DNA from: Axinella damicornis
Taxonomy: Eukaryota > Porifera > Demospongiae > Axinellida > Axinellidae
Assembly (NCBI GenBank): GCA_963931865.1
Contig: OZ007515.1
Location: forward strand, 1,725,318 to 1,789,317
Direction: 5' to 3'
DNA: 64,000 nt
The notes under the pieces were generated by a model. It was not told the origin of the DNA. It saw only the letters and a program-made list of their open reading frames with translations, and did not search any database. Shown in pieces: positions 12,901-24,699 of the stretch. The first letter of the stretch is position 1. Each line of letters begins with the position of its first letter. Made by a program: the position numbers and the translations under genes.

Positions 12901-15900
12901 CACTGTGGGCCAAAGAGGAGTTAGAATTCACTGTATAATACTAGTGACTTGACTTAATAAATTATCCCACGATATCACAGCCAGGTCTCACCTCACTGAT
13001 GGTGGCAGAGTAGCTGGTTGCAACAAATACTGGAGCATGATCATTGAAGTCTTCTACGTTGACCGTGACAGACACAGAGCTATAGGGAATAAGAAAGAAG
13101 GAAAATTAGCTGCCTAAAACAAGTAACGCGTATTTGCCATACGGTTAATCTCATGAAAGACTAGTCTCGGTTCCAGACCCATTCGCATGAGGAGGAAGGG
13201 TCTGCATTCAAGTTGTCTCCACGCCAGAATGCTGGTGTAACCAATCAGGTTCATTGATTACAAATGACATCACGAAAACGGTTTCTCACCAGGCTCTGAT
13301 GCCACTACCGACTGGATATGGTGATCACTATGCTATGTACCTCCAAGTGTTTGACATGTTGAGGGGAGCCGCAAGCAGGTCGATAGTGACCATGCTATCA
13401 TCACTGATAACTAGTATACCCAAACACACTCTAAACCCAAGGGGGACAACTCAACTGTAGGTGTGTGCCCAGACCATTCCTCCCCGTACGAAGGTTCTGG
13501 TACCGTAAGATCAGTCCAACGTACACAGGTACTCACATAATTATAACATAATATCACTACACTGCAAAAACTCTACACTGGGTTGTCTCATAGCCCCATC
13601 CATAGGCCATAACCACCTCCTGCTTCAAAACCATCCAATAACGGTATATCCCAAGGTACAATTACCCATAGCTCTGACACATGTTTGTTGTAACTCGAGT
13701 TCCAATTATGCAATGAATACAATAACAATCGAGTGAATATTGTCCAAGATCAGTATGCATGCAACAACAAATGAACGTTACTGCACTTTGCATGGATATC
13801 CAATCAATGTTGTGCTGGGTTGGTACTAGCCTCGTTCCCAGGCCTGAGACGGGGCCTGGGAACGAGGCTAGGTTGGCACACAGCCAAATCCAGCGAGGAA
13901 TTGATTGGTTTGCAACACATGAAATTGTAACTCAAGCAAGCCAACCTAGGCTTGGATTTTTACAGTGCAGACATTGCTATACACTAAAACTTACTCGCAG
14001 TGAGTTGGGTCACTGTCGCACACTTGAACAGCGAAACTGTGGGTAGCCATGGTCTCTCTGTCCAGAGTATTGGATTGTGTCACAACTCCTGAATTGTCCA
14101 CTGTGAAGAAGCTCTTGGAAAGAAATTAATCATACTTATTAGGCATCAATTTTACACATATCGGTTAAAGGTACAGAATGCTACTAACGTGACTTGACAC
14201 AGGATTTGGTGAATAACAAATTTGAGTGAATGGAGTTGCAATCTGCATTCATACACATGCCAGTAAAGCTACCATGTGTGCATCTCATGTAAACCGTGCA
14301 GTGGACGATATCAGTGCTTGTTCCCAGGCCCGCGCCATGCAGCCAAAAATGGCATGGGCCTGGGAACGAGGCTATGCTTATATATACCATGTTTTGACCT
14401 CTATGCAGCCTGTGTTGATTGTGTCTCTGAATACTATTTTGATGCATTATAATTCTAGCCTCATAACCTACTAAAACATGCAGAAGTGGTTGAACAGGTT
14501 TAACATGTGCTGGCTGTGGTCATCTACTCACCGAGGTTGGCATTAGAGTGTACGTCAGTGTGTCTCCATCCGCATCACTGGCTGTCACAGTAAGCAGGGT
14601 TTGTGGGGGCGTCGCCTCCTGCCGGCTGACAGTAACACTTGTAGCTGTGTGTAGGGAGACAGGTCGTGCATGGCACATTATAATATTGATCAAGATGCAC
14701 TCTATTTGTACATAAATAAGTCAGAGTACAGGACACGGTAGGTATTTTGTAGTAATCCCTAGTAAACCCTAGGAATCTCCTGTGGTCTCTAGTAATCCCT
14801 AGTAGTCTCTAGTAATCTCTAGTAATCCCTAGTATTCTCTAGTAAACTCCAGTAGTCAGGATAGAATAACTGTATGGTCTACAGTCAATGTATGTGAGCT
14901 CCCCATAGATGGCCATGTATTTATGGCCAAACTGCATGCTTAATATCCAACATCATTATGGTATCTGCAGCGAATGTATAGTAAAATTGTAATCCCAAAT
15001 AAAGTGCCCTTGCACCCATACAGCACTAGAGTGATGCTATACAGATGCAAAGGTATTACTTTAACCATGCGGCTCACACGTGAGCGGGGTGAACATAATT
15101 GATACTTGTTAAACTTGTATATTAACACTCACCAGTAGGGTTGCTGATCATGGGAACATTGTCATTGACATTTGTCACATCCACTGTAACCTGTGCCATC
15201 GCCGTCCTTGGGGGAGATGCATCATCCACAGCTTGAACCTGTAGCGGCATAAAGTACACTTCATAATATAATACACCCGTGCCCTGTAAATATTTTCACT
15301 CATGCAATTACTGTCAGGCAGGGATGAAAACGTCTTTGCTCTATTTGTCGATGTGCAACTCACAATGAAGGAAAGGTTTCTGTGTCTCTCAGGATTGTCG
15401 TAGTTCAGTTGCTGAGCAAGACTGATCATGCCATTAGTTTCACCCACACGGAACAGTGCACTGTCAGTTGCAGCAGAGGGGGTGACGCTGTAGCGTACAT
15501 TGTGCCCCTCTGGGTCCGTTGCAGAGATAGTGATGCCAATGGCTGTGCCCACAGCATGGTCTTCAGCGATTGTCATGCTGTAAGAGCTTGAAGAGAACAC
15601 AGGGGGATGGTCATTCACGTCCTGCAGGAAGAAAGATACAGCTTTATTACAACCGTACTTCTATGCCGGATCAAGTGAAGGAGTGATTGGTTGGTTGATA
15701 AGGTGGAAACAGTAACGGAACAATACTGGTCTTCACTTACCAGGATTGTAACGTTCAGGTAAGCATAGCCCTCCATGGCAGTTGCTCCCATGTCACGTGC
15801 TGTGATCCTCAGCGTGAAAAAGTCAACTACTTCATGGTCAAGGTTCTGGGCAGATATTGTACCTGTGGCTGCGTCAATGATGAAGTAGGTGGCGACAGCA

Positions 15901-16845
15901 CTGCCATTGGTCCATGTTATGGAATACGATATCATGCTGTTGACTGTACTTGGTTCATCAGCATCTATGGCCTGTAGAAAGAATTAAAGTATAACAATGG
16001 ACAACGAATCTGTTAAAGTATGATGTACATTTTTCAGCACAACTATGATTGTGTTTACACCGGGCGCGGTTGTGTAGTACGCACGCCACGTTAACCGTGC
16101 CGTGCCAGAACGGTTCGGCACGGTTCATTTGCCGACAAATCGAAGCGTGCTGACCCGTGCCGGCACGCTTTCGGATGCCAGTGTAAACGGGGTCTATGCT
16201 GCAAAGTCAGTACTACAAGCAATGTATACACACACACACACCAGTACACACATAAGACTGGTAGAATGTTGTTGCTGACTAGCTAGTGAGGAAACCTGTC
16301 ACAAAACACAGTCAGCTCGCACTTGAATTTATGGGGCACAGACCATGCGACATTGTTTGCACACTCACACATCACGAGGCAATTTGATTCCGTTGTATAG
16401 TGTCTCATTCAAACATGGTGAGTTTCTGAACAAACTTCATACAATTGATCGAGTTAGAATCACCATGACATTAGAATCTTTATATGCCTTTCTTGAATGC
16501 TGTGTGCTTTACATTATCATCCCAGGAGTGTAGCCACTACACAGTATACCTACCGTGAGGGTCAGGATGTTGGGATATGCTGTACCCTCTACCAAACTGA
16601 ACTGGTATCTACTGAGGCTAAAGACGGGAGCGTTGTCATTGAAGTCCTGTACTGTGATGTTGAGGAGAGTGACAGCTCTGTTTGGGTTAGCAAGTGTTCC
16701 CCCACCGTCTGACGCAATGAGGGTCAGGAAGTAGGTGTCTCGCAGCTCCCGATCTAATGTGCCAGTTAAGCTGATCTGTCCCATGGATGAGACACTGAAC
16801 CTGATGGTGTGAATGAATGTGTGGGTGTGGATATGTGTGGGTGGG

Positions 16846-16888
<43 letters not shown>

Positions 16889-17011
16889 AGTGGTGAAGGA
16901 CATAAAAATGATTACGACTTCACAAGGGGTTACTGCACAATGACAACATGCAGAACTATTCAATGTCATGCATAAAGATATCTAAATTTAAGCTGTGTAT
17001 GCGATGTGGGT

Positions 17012-17053
<42 letters not shown>

Positions 17054-20000
17054 AGGGGGGGTGGAGGGGGTGGGGGAAGGGGGGAAGGGGGTGGGGAATG
17101 GGGTGGGGGAAGGGGGTGGGGAAGGGGAAGGGGGTGGGGAAGGGGAAGGGGGTGGGGGAAGGGGGTGGGGAAGGAACGAAACATTTAATGATCACAACTT
17201 TCTTTACTCCACGATGCTTGTGTTATAACATGCAAAAGCTTAAAGTGTCAATACACATATTAAAAAAATTCATGCACATTTGTGGGTGTGGATGGGAAGG
17301 TGGAGGACATGAAACATGTAATGCTCACAACTTTCTTTCTCCACAGGGGGCTAGCTACATTATGGAATTGTTATGCACAGAATTGCGTACACATTGCCTG
17401 CTCCAAACCCAGACAATGCATATGTGACATCACCAAACGCTCCTGCATCGCTATCAGTGGCCTGTAGATGAAGAATACACTGAGTGAACATTAGTTATAT
17501 AATTTTATGCTTCTCACATTTGTAATTAGATTTCCATGCTGCAATTCTCAATCTACACCTGACCAGGATGATTACCATGGCAACTTCAATGGTTTGCATG
17601 TGTCAACATTGTTCCAGCTAGCTACTGCAGCTTTAATGGATGCTTCAATCCAGCCTACTTGTATATATCAAATGAGGTTATACGTGAACAGATATCAGTA
17701 TATGTACTGTTATGGTCCTGAGTACAGCTCCGCTTGCTTGGTCCTCTCTGACCATCAGGTCATACGAGGGCTGCGAGAACACGGGTGAGTTGTCATTTTC
17801 ATCCATAATGTTGATGACTACGGTAGCTGATCCTGCTCTCATCGTTGTTGTAAGAGTCTCCCTTGCCTCGATCTGAAATAGCAAGCAGACAGACATTAGT
17901 GAGTCCCATATATCATTCATACACCACGTGAACTAATACAATCAAAGCTTCTACAAACTATACTCGTGACATTATAACAAGAAATCACTCAACCATATAC
18001 GTAAGATACATTTCTCTCTGCTCCAAACTGCACACAGGACAGCATCCTAAGTACATTCGTGACTCTAACCACACCTACTCGTAAGCAATTCTAACCCACT
18101 TTAGCTGAAAATCTGACCCTGAATACTGGAATTGGAGGCCATACAAGGTGAGAGGAGTTTTCTAGGTCCATTTAGGTTTAAAAGAAGAGAAGCGGCCCAC
18201 ACGGCTCACACCAAGGGAGACACAGCGATGCTGTTTCCACCCTCCAGGTGAACCAACCTCCCTCCACCCTTTCAGCTACTGCAGAACCTATCTCCCATAT
18301 CTCCCTGAAGGACATTGCCGGCACAGCCCTTGTATGCAACTCACAGTAAAGGTGTAAGACTGTGTTGTCTCATAGTCCAGGGGTCCACTGACAGTGATGG
18401 TGCCAGAGGATGGACTGACACTAAATGGGACAGCAGCAGCAGAGGCAGCTTTCTGATACTCAAACACCGCATTGCTGCCCTGTATATCGGAAGAAACTTA
18501 ACCTCATCAATAAAATGTGTAGGCATGCAGTGTAGTCATGTCCTATAGCAAACCGGTAGTAGCTATTCATTCTCTCCCGTAAAGTATCCGATCCTCATTC
18601 CACACTCCCCACCACACACACATGCACACACAACCACCCCTTGTTGCTAAAATACCAGCATTCACAAGATTCGCTAGTCTCGTTCCCAGACCAGTAATAC
18701 TGGCACGAGACTAACGATTCACTGATGTCAGCAATGCTAATGAAGCAGCTATAGAGGCTTATTCTACCCTTCACCTCATCCAGATCGAATGCAGTGATAG
18801 TTGACAGTACAATGTGTCCTGACTGAGCAGCCTCAGTCACAGACGAAGAGTAGTGACTGCTGAGGAAGGTGGGGACATTGTCATTTACATCTGTGACCGT
18901 CACCACCACAATTGAAATTGCCATTGCACTCTTGATAACAGAGGCGTCAGAGGGGTCAACCGTATAGGCCTGTCAGGGAAGGGTGAAATCACACACATGT
19001 AAGTTCAAGTAGCATGAACAAAATGTTCTGCTAGGCAGTTATTGGAGCACCACAAACATACTAGAATATTTCAGCCTTGAAGGTCATCTTCAACACAAAC
19101 AGTTCTGTTTATAACAAGTAGTTTCAAATGCTACAGCTAAGTAGATGACACCCCCAAATACAAGCTGCTGAATCATATTAGAATATTTCAGCCTTGAAGG
19201 TCATCTTCAACACAAACAGTTCTGTTTATATCATGCAGTTTCAAATGCTACGGCTAAGTAGATGACACCCCCAAATACAAGCTGCTGAATCATATTTTCT
19301 GAGCTCCACTATAAACATGTATAAGCTTCGATCATGCAATGAATCTACTGGGAGATGGGGATTCTAATTATGTGCACATTGTAATGCTTATTCAAACAGT
19401 TTTACATTGCCCACTATCCCTGGCTGCTAACTTATTACACATACATCTACGCCGAAGGAGAATATGCTCGATAATTCTCTGTCCAGTGTGCCCTGCACAG
19501 TGGCATCCCCATCCATAGTGTCCACTGAAAAGAGTCCATCGGTGATAGTGTCTGCAGAACAAGAGGTATAATTTCAGAGCTCATCATTAACCACGTGATA
19601 ATATTAGATGTGCAATTCACACTAGCCAAGCACAGGAACACATACATTTTGACAGTGTGTTTACTCTCCTTGACAGCTAGCTAGCTATGTGAACAAGAGC
19701 AACTGCTCACTTACTTCCAGTCTTTGATGTCTTCAACCGCCGTTTTCCCTTATTGTAAAGCCAGAGTTCGAGCTTGGTGGGAACTAATATGCTCATTCAC
19801 TTACAAGCAGCTTAACCTCGTTCCCGGGCCACGCAGGGGGGAGGGAAAAAACACTTTTATCTCTCCCGTGTGGCCTGGGAATGAGGCTAACGAATTGCAA
19901 GACTGGCTGTTAATTTGTTGTTGTTGTTGCCTTTCATGTGGTATAGTCACACATTTGTGATGGGGTCTGAGAAAAACGGACCACTTCACATAGGAATTGA

Positions 20001-23000
20001 AACGTCAGTATAAGCATTCACTTGTATACCGTATTTCTGCAATCAAACGCCGCGGCTACTATTTATTTCATCACGCGATTTACTGCGGCTACTATTCGAG
20101 GGCGGCCACTAATTGAAGGCGGCGTTTATTAAACTCGGCATAGCTAAACAAGTAACTTCTAAAGCAAGGAAAAAAAAAAGTTTATTCTGCTTCAAGTAGT
20201 CCGTTTTCTCTTATAACTGTGAACCCCCCCACCCCTCAAGTCTTACAATGATGCCACTTGTATTAATGCTGGTTGTCATGACAACTCACCCCTTGCCCTG
20301 TATCTGTATCTCACTGTGCCTCCCTCTAGGTCTGCTGCACGTACTACACCTGCACCCAGAACCTGAGGCTGCACAATAAGAGAAAGGCTCATGTACTTTG
20401 TTGACATCCACGTTTCCTTAATAACATCTATAGGGAAGTAGCGGCTACATTTCTCCAGGTTCAAAATCTTAAAAGATTCTTATAAGAATTTCTTGCTGGG
20501 AAGATTGCATAGACCTGATGTCTTGGATTTCATACTTTAGCTGAAGGAACTGATTGAGGTGGGAACAATCCTTCACACGAAAGATAAAGTTCGCCACATT
20601 TCTTGTATCCATTCACTCTCAGTTGTTGTTTGTAATTGAAAAACGTGATTGCCTGCCACAAGGGCGGAACCTCCGTGGGTTGAGAGTTCATTCAGCCTTT
20701 ACTACTGAAAGCTATTACTATGAGATGAGGAGCTATTTCATTAGCCACATACCAAAGTATAGATTGCCTCTGCTATGGACACTGAGTACACCTCCTGTGT
20801 AAACGTTGGTGCAGGCTCCAATTGGTCCAACACATTCACCGTGAGGGTGATGGTTATTGACATTGCAGGGTTCCCTTGGTCCTTTATGAACAAAAATAAT
20901 ACAGTATGAGTAAATCTGAACAGTGTAGCAGGAGCTTGATTATGATGACATCATTCTCATACAGAATGACATAATTATGATGTAATAAGGTTGCTAGTGA
21001 TGACTGCTGCTGAACAGTACCTGAGCAGTAATCATAATGGTGTAAGAAGTCAGCGTCTCATAGTCAAGGGAGCTGGTCAGTGTCACAAGACCAGATATCC
21101 GTCCAACAGAAAATGGACCTCCAATCTGTAATGATGTAAATAGGGGGTCAACAATATGTCCATAGCTAACCCACGTATACACATGGGAATGTGGCTCCTA
21201 TCTGTCTCATAGGATGGTGTACATCATTTTTTCCGAGCTGTTTATGAATGAGTCCATGCATCTGCATGCATGAATGTAATCAACAAAAGCATGCGACTAC
21301 CACATGTACACTGTGCATAGGCCAGGGATGGTCAGGAAGATGGGTACTGGGCTACCTTATGTGATCAATGCTCTGTCAAGGTGATCACTGCCACAATGGC
21401 CCCATTTGCTGCTCGTTGGGCGAGCCTGATCAAGCAACATGCGTAAGACTATCACCACCGAATTGTAGCTTTGTAAGTCACACAAGTTGCAACACGTACA
21501 CGGGCTGCAGGTTGAGATATAGTAATGCAATGTGCTGCAGAATTCTTTCTGCGTAAAAATCAAACCTTACAGCACTCAGGAAAAACCCACAAGGATTCTG
21601 ACTTCAACATTGTGCCCGCTGTACGTAGTGCACTGATACCTCCATAGAATAGTCTTCACGTACCTTGGTGGTGAGGTCATGCATTGCTGCTTGGCTGCAT
21701 GCCATTGCATGTGTGTTAATTGGGGTGAGCCGTAAGCTGGTCACAGCCTAGGAACAAGGCTAGTTGTATGAGCTTGTGGAATCCGATACGGACATTCAAT
21801 GGTAGATCTTACTAACACTTCTGGGTATAAAAAGGGTTAAACTTCAGATTTGCACATTGCTTACCGGTGCTGTGAGTGTAAATATGACGTTCCCATTAAG
21901 TCCACTATCAGCGTCAGTCACACTCAGGTCACGAATCAGTGCACCAATTGGAAGGTCCTGCATCAGAGAAATAAATGTTCAGGGAAGGACCATTGTGAAG
22001 CTTTGAGTTAACTAATTGATTGCCTTAGACTATGTCAGTATGAATGAACTTGACGTAAACAGTTGTCCACACATAAATTAATCGCCAAACCTGGGATTCC
22101 AACCCAGGAACTTCTGCAGCAGAGCCTTAGTCTCGTTCCCAGACCATTTATCCAGCACGTGTATCGCTTCCAGTATAATGCACGGAAGTACGTTCCCCGC
22201 GCGCGAAACTAAAAGCGATCCATTCTGGGGTTGGTTGGGTCTGGGACTGAGACTAGCAGACCCTCTACCAGGCTTCACAGAAGAAGGGCACTCGTAGCAG
22301 AACTAAGGCAGTGTGTCTATAGAAGCTAACAGATGCTCCACTGTCCATCTCTTCTGCTTCTGGCAGAATCACTATCACTGTCCAAAGCAAAGTTACAGAA
22401 AGTAGCCCTTGGAAGGCTTGAAAGTGAGTGTAGGAATCCCACAGCTACCTCTGTAGGTTCCTCTGTAAGAGCTGTATTTTAAAATTACTGCATGAACATG
22501 TGCTGCATCTATAGTCACACATAGACAACTGTACTTCATTAAAACTCAGTGCCATCCCAGGGTCATTGTTCCATATCGGCGGATTGTCGTTCACATCTCG
22601 GAGGATCACAGTGACAGCCACCATGCCCTGCAGAGGAAGTGCAACATAGTTACTCTTGTCTATTATCTCTGAAGATTGACCTCATAACGGTACAAATATG
22701 ATATAAAATCATGGCACAGTCAATTACCAGCAGCTCCATAGATTTACCTCAGGCGTTGCAGAAATCCAATTGCCTACATATCCTTGATTGACTGTTTTTC
22801 CCATTAGCCTATACTGCCTGCCTATACATATTGACACATCATCACATTAGTTAACCCGGCATTACACAGCTGTTTTGTGTCAAAGTGTGCATGCACAATG
22901 GACAAATGTGTCTAGCAAGTCACAATGCCCTGTCTCCAGACCGTTCCCTGTTTATGCCAAATTGCAAGCGATCACAGTCTGGAGTAGGAAACCGCCTGGG

Positions 23001-24699
23001 AACCCAGCGGTTGCCTGAGAAATGTGACTAGTGCTTTCTTACCTGAGCAGAACCCGATTGCATTAGCACAAGGTTAAAGGTCACACCACCAGGTGCAGCC
23101 TGCAATAAAAGATTATACACAGTGAGAGCAAGTTATGCTCAGCAACAGCACAGTGGGTCCACCCACTTCCCCTCTCTGTTATGTGTGGAATGTGCAGAAG
23201 CATGCAGTCTATGATGAGAATCATATGTTGACAGTAAGTAAAGGTATGTTGTTATGGCAATGTTGAAACAGCATTCATAATGCAGCAGTGCGCATATTAA
23301 CCAGTCTACGCATTGCACACACACCTGACTTCAGTGTATCCCATGATGGTCAAAGTGCAATGCAATCACCTTTAAGATTTAGTAAACATGCTCCTCTCAT
23401 GATGAAGGTACACAGTTCCTCTTATAAACAGTGACCCTACACCAGGACAACTCCTACCCTACCAGAGGTCATCATCGGTTTGGGGTTGCTATAGAGGCCT
23501 GTGTGGCTAGGTATAGTAGACATCTTCACTTGCTTAAGCTTGTATACCACTGAAGAAGACCACCGCAGTGTGGTCGAAATGTTTGGTTGAAAAAACAAGT
23601 CTTGTTGAACCTCCAGGCTAGTGTAAAAGCTTAAGCAAGTGAAGAGGTTTTGGGTTGAAAAATATCATGAACACTACTTGCAGATACAGGGCACTGCCAG
23701 GGCACAAATATGGTTTCAGCCTATCTTCATGACCAAAATTAATAGAGGACCAGCTCAGATCCGTTGGTGGAGACAAGCTCATTCTGTGGAAACATTCATA
23801 GGTGACATATTCCTTGTTTGGATAGGCACTGAAGAAGACATTCCCAAAGGAGATCAACCAAGTTGGAACCAAAGGCTCTCTCTGATGCACTCTGATGGTG
23901 TGCTTACCCTTTGGTTGGAGTTTGAAGTACAAAAGAGGAATTCATGACTAGCAACTTACCAAGTATATGAGTAGCTATAGGTGGTATGTGTCTGTACAGA
24001 ATTATACGTGTGAGCTCTCTGGTGTGCTTGCTGTTTCTACTTTGCACACTGTTTCAAACCCAAGCATGCAATAACTATGGGTCATAATTCTGTACGTTTG
24101 TAAAAGCAAGTACCACAGACTCCGATGTTTCAGTCTGTAGCTATATATATATTATATAACCATGGAAATTAACTATCCATCAATTATGTCACTATCAGTT
24201 TTAGTATGCTCAATTTGAAGAGCACGGCAAGCTTACCTCTCTGTCTGGTGCGGAGGCAACTTCTACAGCTCCGGTAACCACACCGTTAGCATTGGTGTTT
24301 GAAACCATAAAATATGACATTGCAGCGGCTGGGTTTATACTCGAGCTCTCAATAGCAAACATGAATGTTCCTCCACTTGGGTCACTGTCAAAGGCTCTTA
24401 CTGAGACCACAGGTGTGCCTGTAGAGAGACAAAATAGCTAGTAATCAGAATATTTTCTGGAACCAAGAGTGCTAATCATCAAACTGGATGAACCCTTACT
24501 TGTTGGAGAGCCTTCGTTTATGAAGGCAACCCGAGGACCCGAGTTAGTAATGGCTGCAAGTATTAGAGTCAATTTCAGCGCATAAACCACAGTGTCAATT
24601 CCAGGCAGCCCCTCCCACCCGCTTACCTGCAACAGCCGCACCCCTGGCGACAAAACAAGCCACTAACGCTAACAGAAGGAGCACTTTTATGCTCCCCAT
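167..24699 (-). CDS. Cadherin A: giant cadherin-repeat adhesion receptor (multi-exon)
   Basis: Single-pass adhesion receptor expected at the cell surface, where calcium rigidifies cadherin repeats for cell-cell binding. About 50 exons join in frame to roughly 2,570 residues. The start ATG at 24697-24699 opens MGSIKVLLLLALVACFVARG, a clear signal peptide; an upstream in-frame ATG at 24777 lacks this character. Twenty linkers of DxNDNxP type, with repeated LDRE and DADxGxNA calcium motifs, define about 21 repeats. A four-exon membrane-adjacent domain, a helix near 2060-2120 and an acidic tail ending at TGA 167-169 follow. No EGF, laminin-G or catenin-binding region is seen. Cadherin B (38840-63480) is a divergent paralogue with the same plan. 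Family identity is sure; exact exon edges are by eye. Its ligand cannot be read from the sequence. Confidence 0.9.
1426..1720 (-). mobile_element. Degenerate transposon ORF fragment with Arg/Glu/Ala-rich repeats
   Basis: The minus strand encodes AETAEEKERRLSQQRERDRA followed by RRVAQSANER and, after a frameshift, RLRSAQQERLAAETALH. This repetitive AAET-x-E-R-x-RL pattern is one I associate with proteins of Helitron-type transposons. Stops and frameshifts break it, so it is a relic. It lies in a cadherin A intron between the transmembrane exon and the next tail exon. A plus-strand ORF over the same bases is a shadow. The family assignment is tentative. Confidence 0.4.
2574..3688 (-). other. 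Cadherin A membrane-adjacent (MAD-like) domain, four exons
   Basis: Four exons (3600-3688, 3441-3527, 3159-3227, 2574-2646) join with correct phase to about 105 residues between the last cadherin repeat and the membrane helix. Readable elements are a strand plus helix, EQVIVTFDCQKEDVEANID; a strand, RVDITQVRV; a strand, SDVIFFVLDSLTGEVI; and a helix around VVLQIIDQSG. The order of strands and helices resembles the ferredoxin-like membrane-adjacent domain of protocadherin-15 and cadherin-23. That similarity is from pattern only. Cadherin B has the same four exons with first and third exons of identical size (89 and 69 bases). Confidence 0.65.
2873..2977. mobile_element. Foldback MITE, TAGTCTCGTTCCCAGAC subfamily
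   Basis: The ends TAGTCTTGTTCCCAGAC and GTCTGGGACTGAGACTA are inverted repeats. The interior (TTTATCCAGC, GTGTATCGCTTCCAGTATAA) matches the copy at 22128-22255. It sits in a cadherin A intron. Confidence 0.75.
5924..5957. repeat. Homopolymer run of 34 G, next to a splice acceptor
   Basis: In the sense strand of cadherin A this is a run of C that ends a few bases before the AG acceptor of exon 5733-5918, so it replaces the normal polypyrimidine tract. Run length may be unreliable in assembly. Confidence 0.9.
9958..9992. repeat. Homopolymer run of 35 C in a cadherin A intron
   Basis: In the gene's sense strand this is a G run about 75 bases downstream of the donor of exon 10066-10308. It is the only long run here that is a purine run in the sense strand. 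Confidence 0.9.
11618..11676. repeat. Short GGATTACT minisatellite
   Basis: Several imperfect copies of a unit near (G/A)GATTACTG(A/G) lie downstream of the donor of exon 11678-11920. The reverse complement of the same motif forms the array at 14752-14857. Confidence 0.65.
13827..13870. mobile_element. Minimal foldback MITE, TAGCCTCGTTCCCAGGCC family
   Basis: A 44-base near-perfect hairpin: TAGCCTCGTTCCCAGGCC, a short loop, then GGCCTGGGAACGAGGCTA. It lies in a cadherin A intron. Confidence 0.85.
14316..14374. mobile_element. Foldback MITE, TAGCCTCGTTCCCAGGCC family
   Basis: TTGTTCCCAGGCCCGCGCCAT pairs with ATGGCATGGGCCTGGGAACGAG and the element ends GAGGCTA. The left end is eroded. Confidence 0.75.
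14752..14857. repeat. TAGTAATCCC minisatellite in a cadherin A intron
   Basis: About ten imperfect copies of a 10-base unit (TAGTAATCCC and TAGTAATCTC variants). It is the reverse complement of the GGATTACT motif at 11618-11676. Confidence 0.7.
16051..16192. mobile_element. GC-rich MITE with imperfect GTGTTTACACC ends
   Basis: The left end GTGTTTACACCGGGCGCG and right end GCCAGTGTAAACGG are imperfect inverted repeats around a GC-rich body containing GGTTCGGCACGGTTC and GTGCCGGCACGC. Composition differs sharply from the flanks. The superfamily is unknown. Confidence 0.5.
16849..17170. repeat. G-rich tracts (39-G and 41-G runs, then GGGGAAGGGGGT array)
   Basis: G runs at 16849-16887 and 17012-17052 are followed by a G/A/T-rich array to about 17170. 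In the cadherin A sense strand this is a C-rich stretch upstream of the acceptor of exon 16554-16800. Long Gly- and Pro-rich ORFs here are artefacts of the repeat. Confidence 0.85.
18675..18713. mobile_element. Minimal foldback MITE, TAGTCTCGTTCCCAG subfamily
   Basis: TAGTCTCGTTCCCAGACCAGTA is followed by TACTGGCACGAGACTA, a short hairpin with the family ends, in a cadherin A intron. Confidence 0.65.
19062..19295. repeat. Tandem duplication of a 117-base intron segment
   Basis: 19062-19178 and 19179-19295 are near-identical direct copies, both containing TAGAATATTTCAGCCTTGAA and AGTAGATGACACCCCCAAAT. They lie in the cadherin A intron upstream of exon 18775-18969. Confidence 0.85.
19813..19889. 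mobile_element. Foldback MITE, CCTCGTTCCCGGGCCAC variant
   Basis: The ends CCTCGTTCCCGGGCCACGC and TGGCCTGGGAATGAGGCTA are inverted repeats around a purine-rich middle. It lies in a cadherin A intron. Confidence 0.7.
20035..20140. mobile_element. MITE ending TACCGTATTTCTGCAATCAA
   Basis: A 100-base element with TACCGTATTTCTGCAATCAA, GCGGCTACTATT and GGCGGCGTTTATTAAACTC. A second copy, reverse-complemented relative to this one, is at 56726-56837 in a cadherin B intron. The shared sequence is clear over the full length. Confidence 0.7.
22128..22255. mobile_element. Foldback MITE, TAGTCTCGTTCCCAGAC subfamily
   Basis: Ends TAGTCTCGTTCCCAGAC and GTCTGGGACTGAGACTA; interior shared with 2873-2977 (TTTATCCAGC, GTGTATCGCTTCCAGTATAA, GGGGTTGGTTGGGTC). 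Confidence 0.8.
23524..23644. repeat. Inverted-repeat element with a hammerhead-like CTGAAGA...GAAA hairpin
   Basis: 18-base perfect inverted repeats (23524-23541 and 23627-23644) enclose CTGAAGA (23550-23556), a 6-bp stem GACCAC/GTGGTC and GAAA (23576-23579). Similar hairpins occur at ends of Penelope-like and other retroelements, some carrying hammerhead ribozymes. An extra A between CTGAAGA and the stem departs from the canonical core. It lies in the largest early intron of cadherin A. Confidence 0.4.

Larger units (their letters stand above)
12806..24699 (-). other. Cadherin A exons 1-22: signal peptide and distal cadherin repeats
   Basis: Exons in order of transcription, called from GT/AG sites and phase: 24627-24699 (signal peptide), 24500-24553, 24237-24418, 23043-23099, 22535-22627, 21865-21957, 21021-21125, 20753-20881, 20289-20368, 19445-19551, 18775-18969, 18345-18479, 17708-17872, 17394-17463, 16554-16800, 15741-15971, 15364-15621, 15133-15238, 14532-14644, 13995-14113, 12992-13079, 12806-12902. 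Linkers 1-8 read DVNDNPPIW, DQLEPAPTF, DVNDNVPTF, DENDNSPVF, DFNDNAPVF, DVNDHPPVF, NVNDNVPMI and DFNDHAPVF. The second linker has lost the NDN calcium ligands. The exon 5 donor (GTACAG at 22529-22534) and the exon 14 donor are the least certain. Confidence 0.8.

Noticed and set aside
14752..14857. Possible interstitial telomere repeat
   Set aside because: The unit is near TAGTAATCCC, not TTAGGG, and is imperfect.
16948..17427. Long Gly-rich and Pro-rich ORFs on both strands
   Set aside because: They are translations of poly-G/GGGGA repeats inside a cadherin A intron, open in several frames at once, with no splice or homology support.
23618..23947. About 100-residue ORFs on both strands beside the hairpin
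   Set aside because: Both strands are open over the same bases, neither shows a recognisable family, and the region is inside an intron next to a retroelement-like hairpin.
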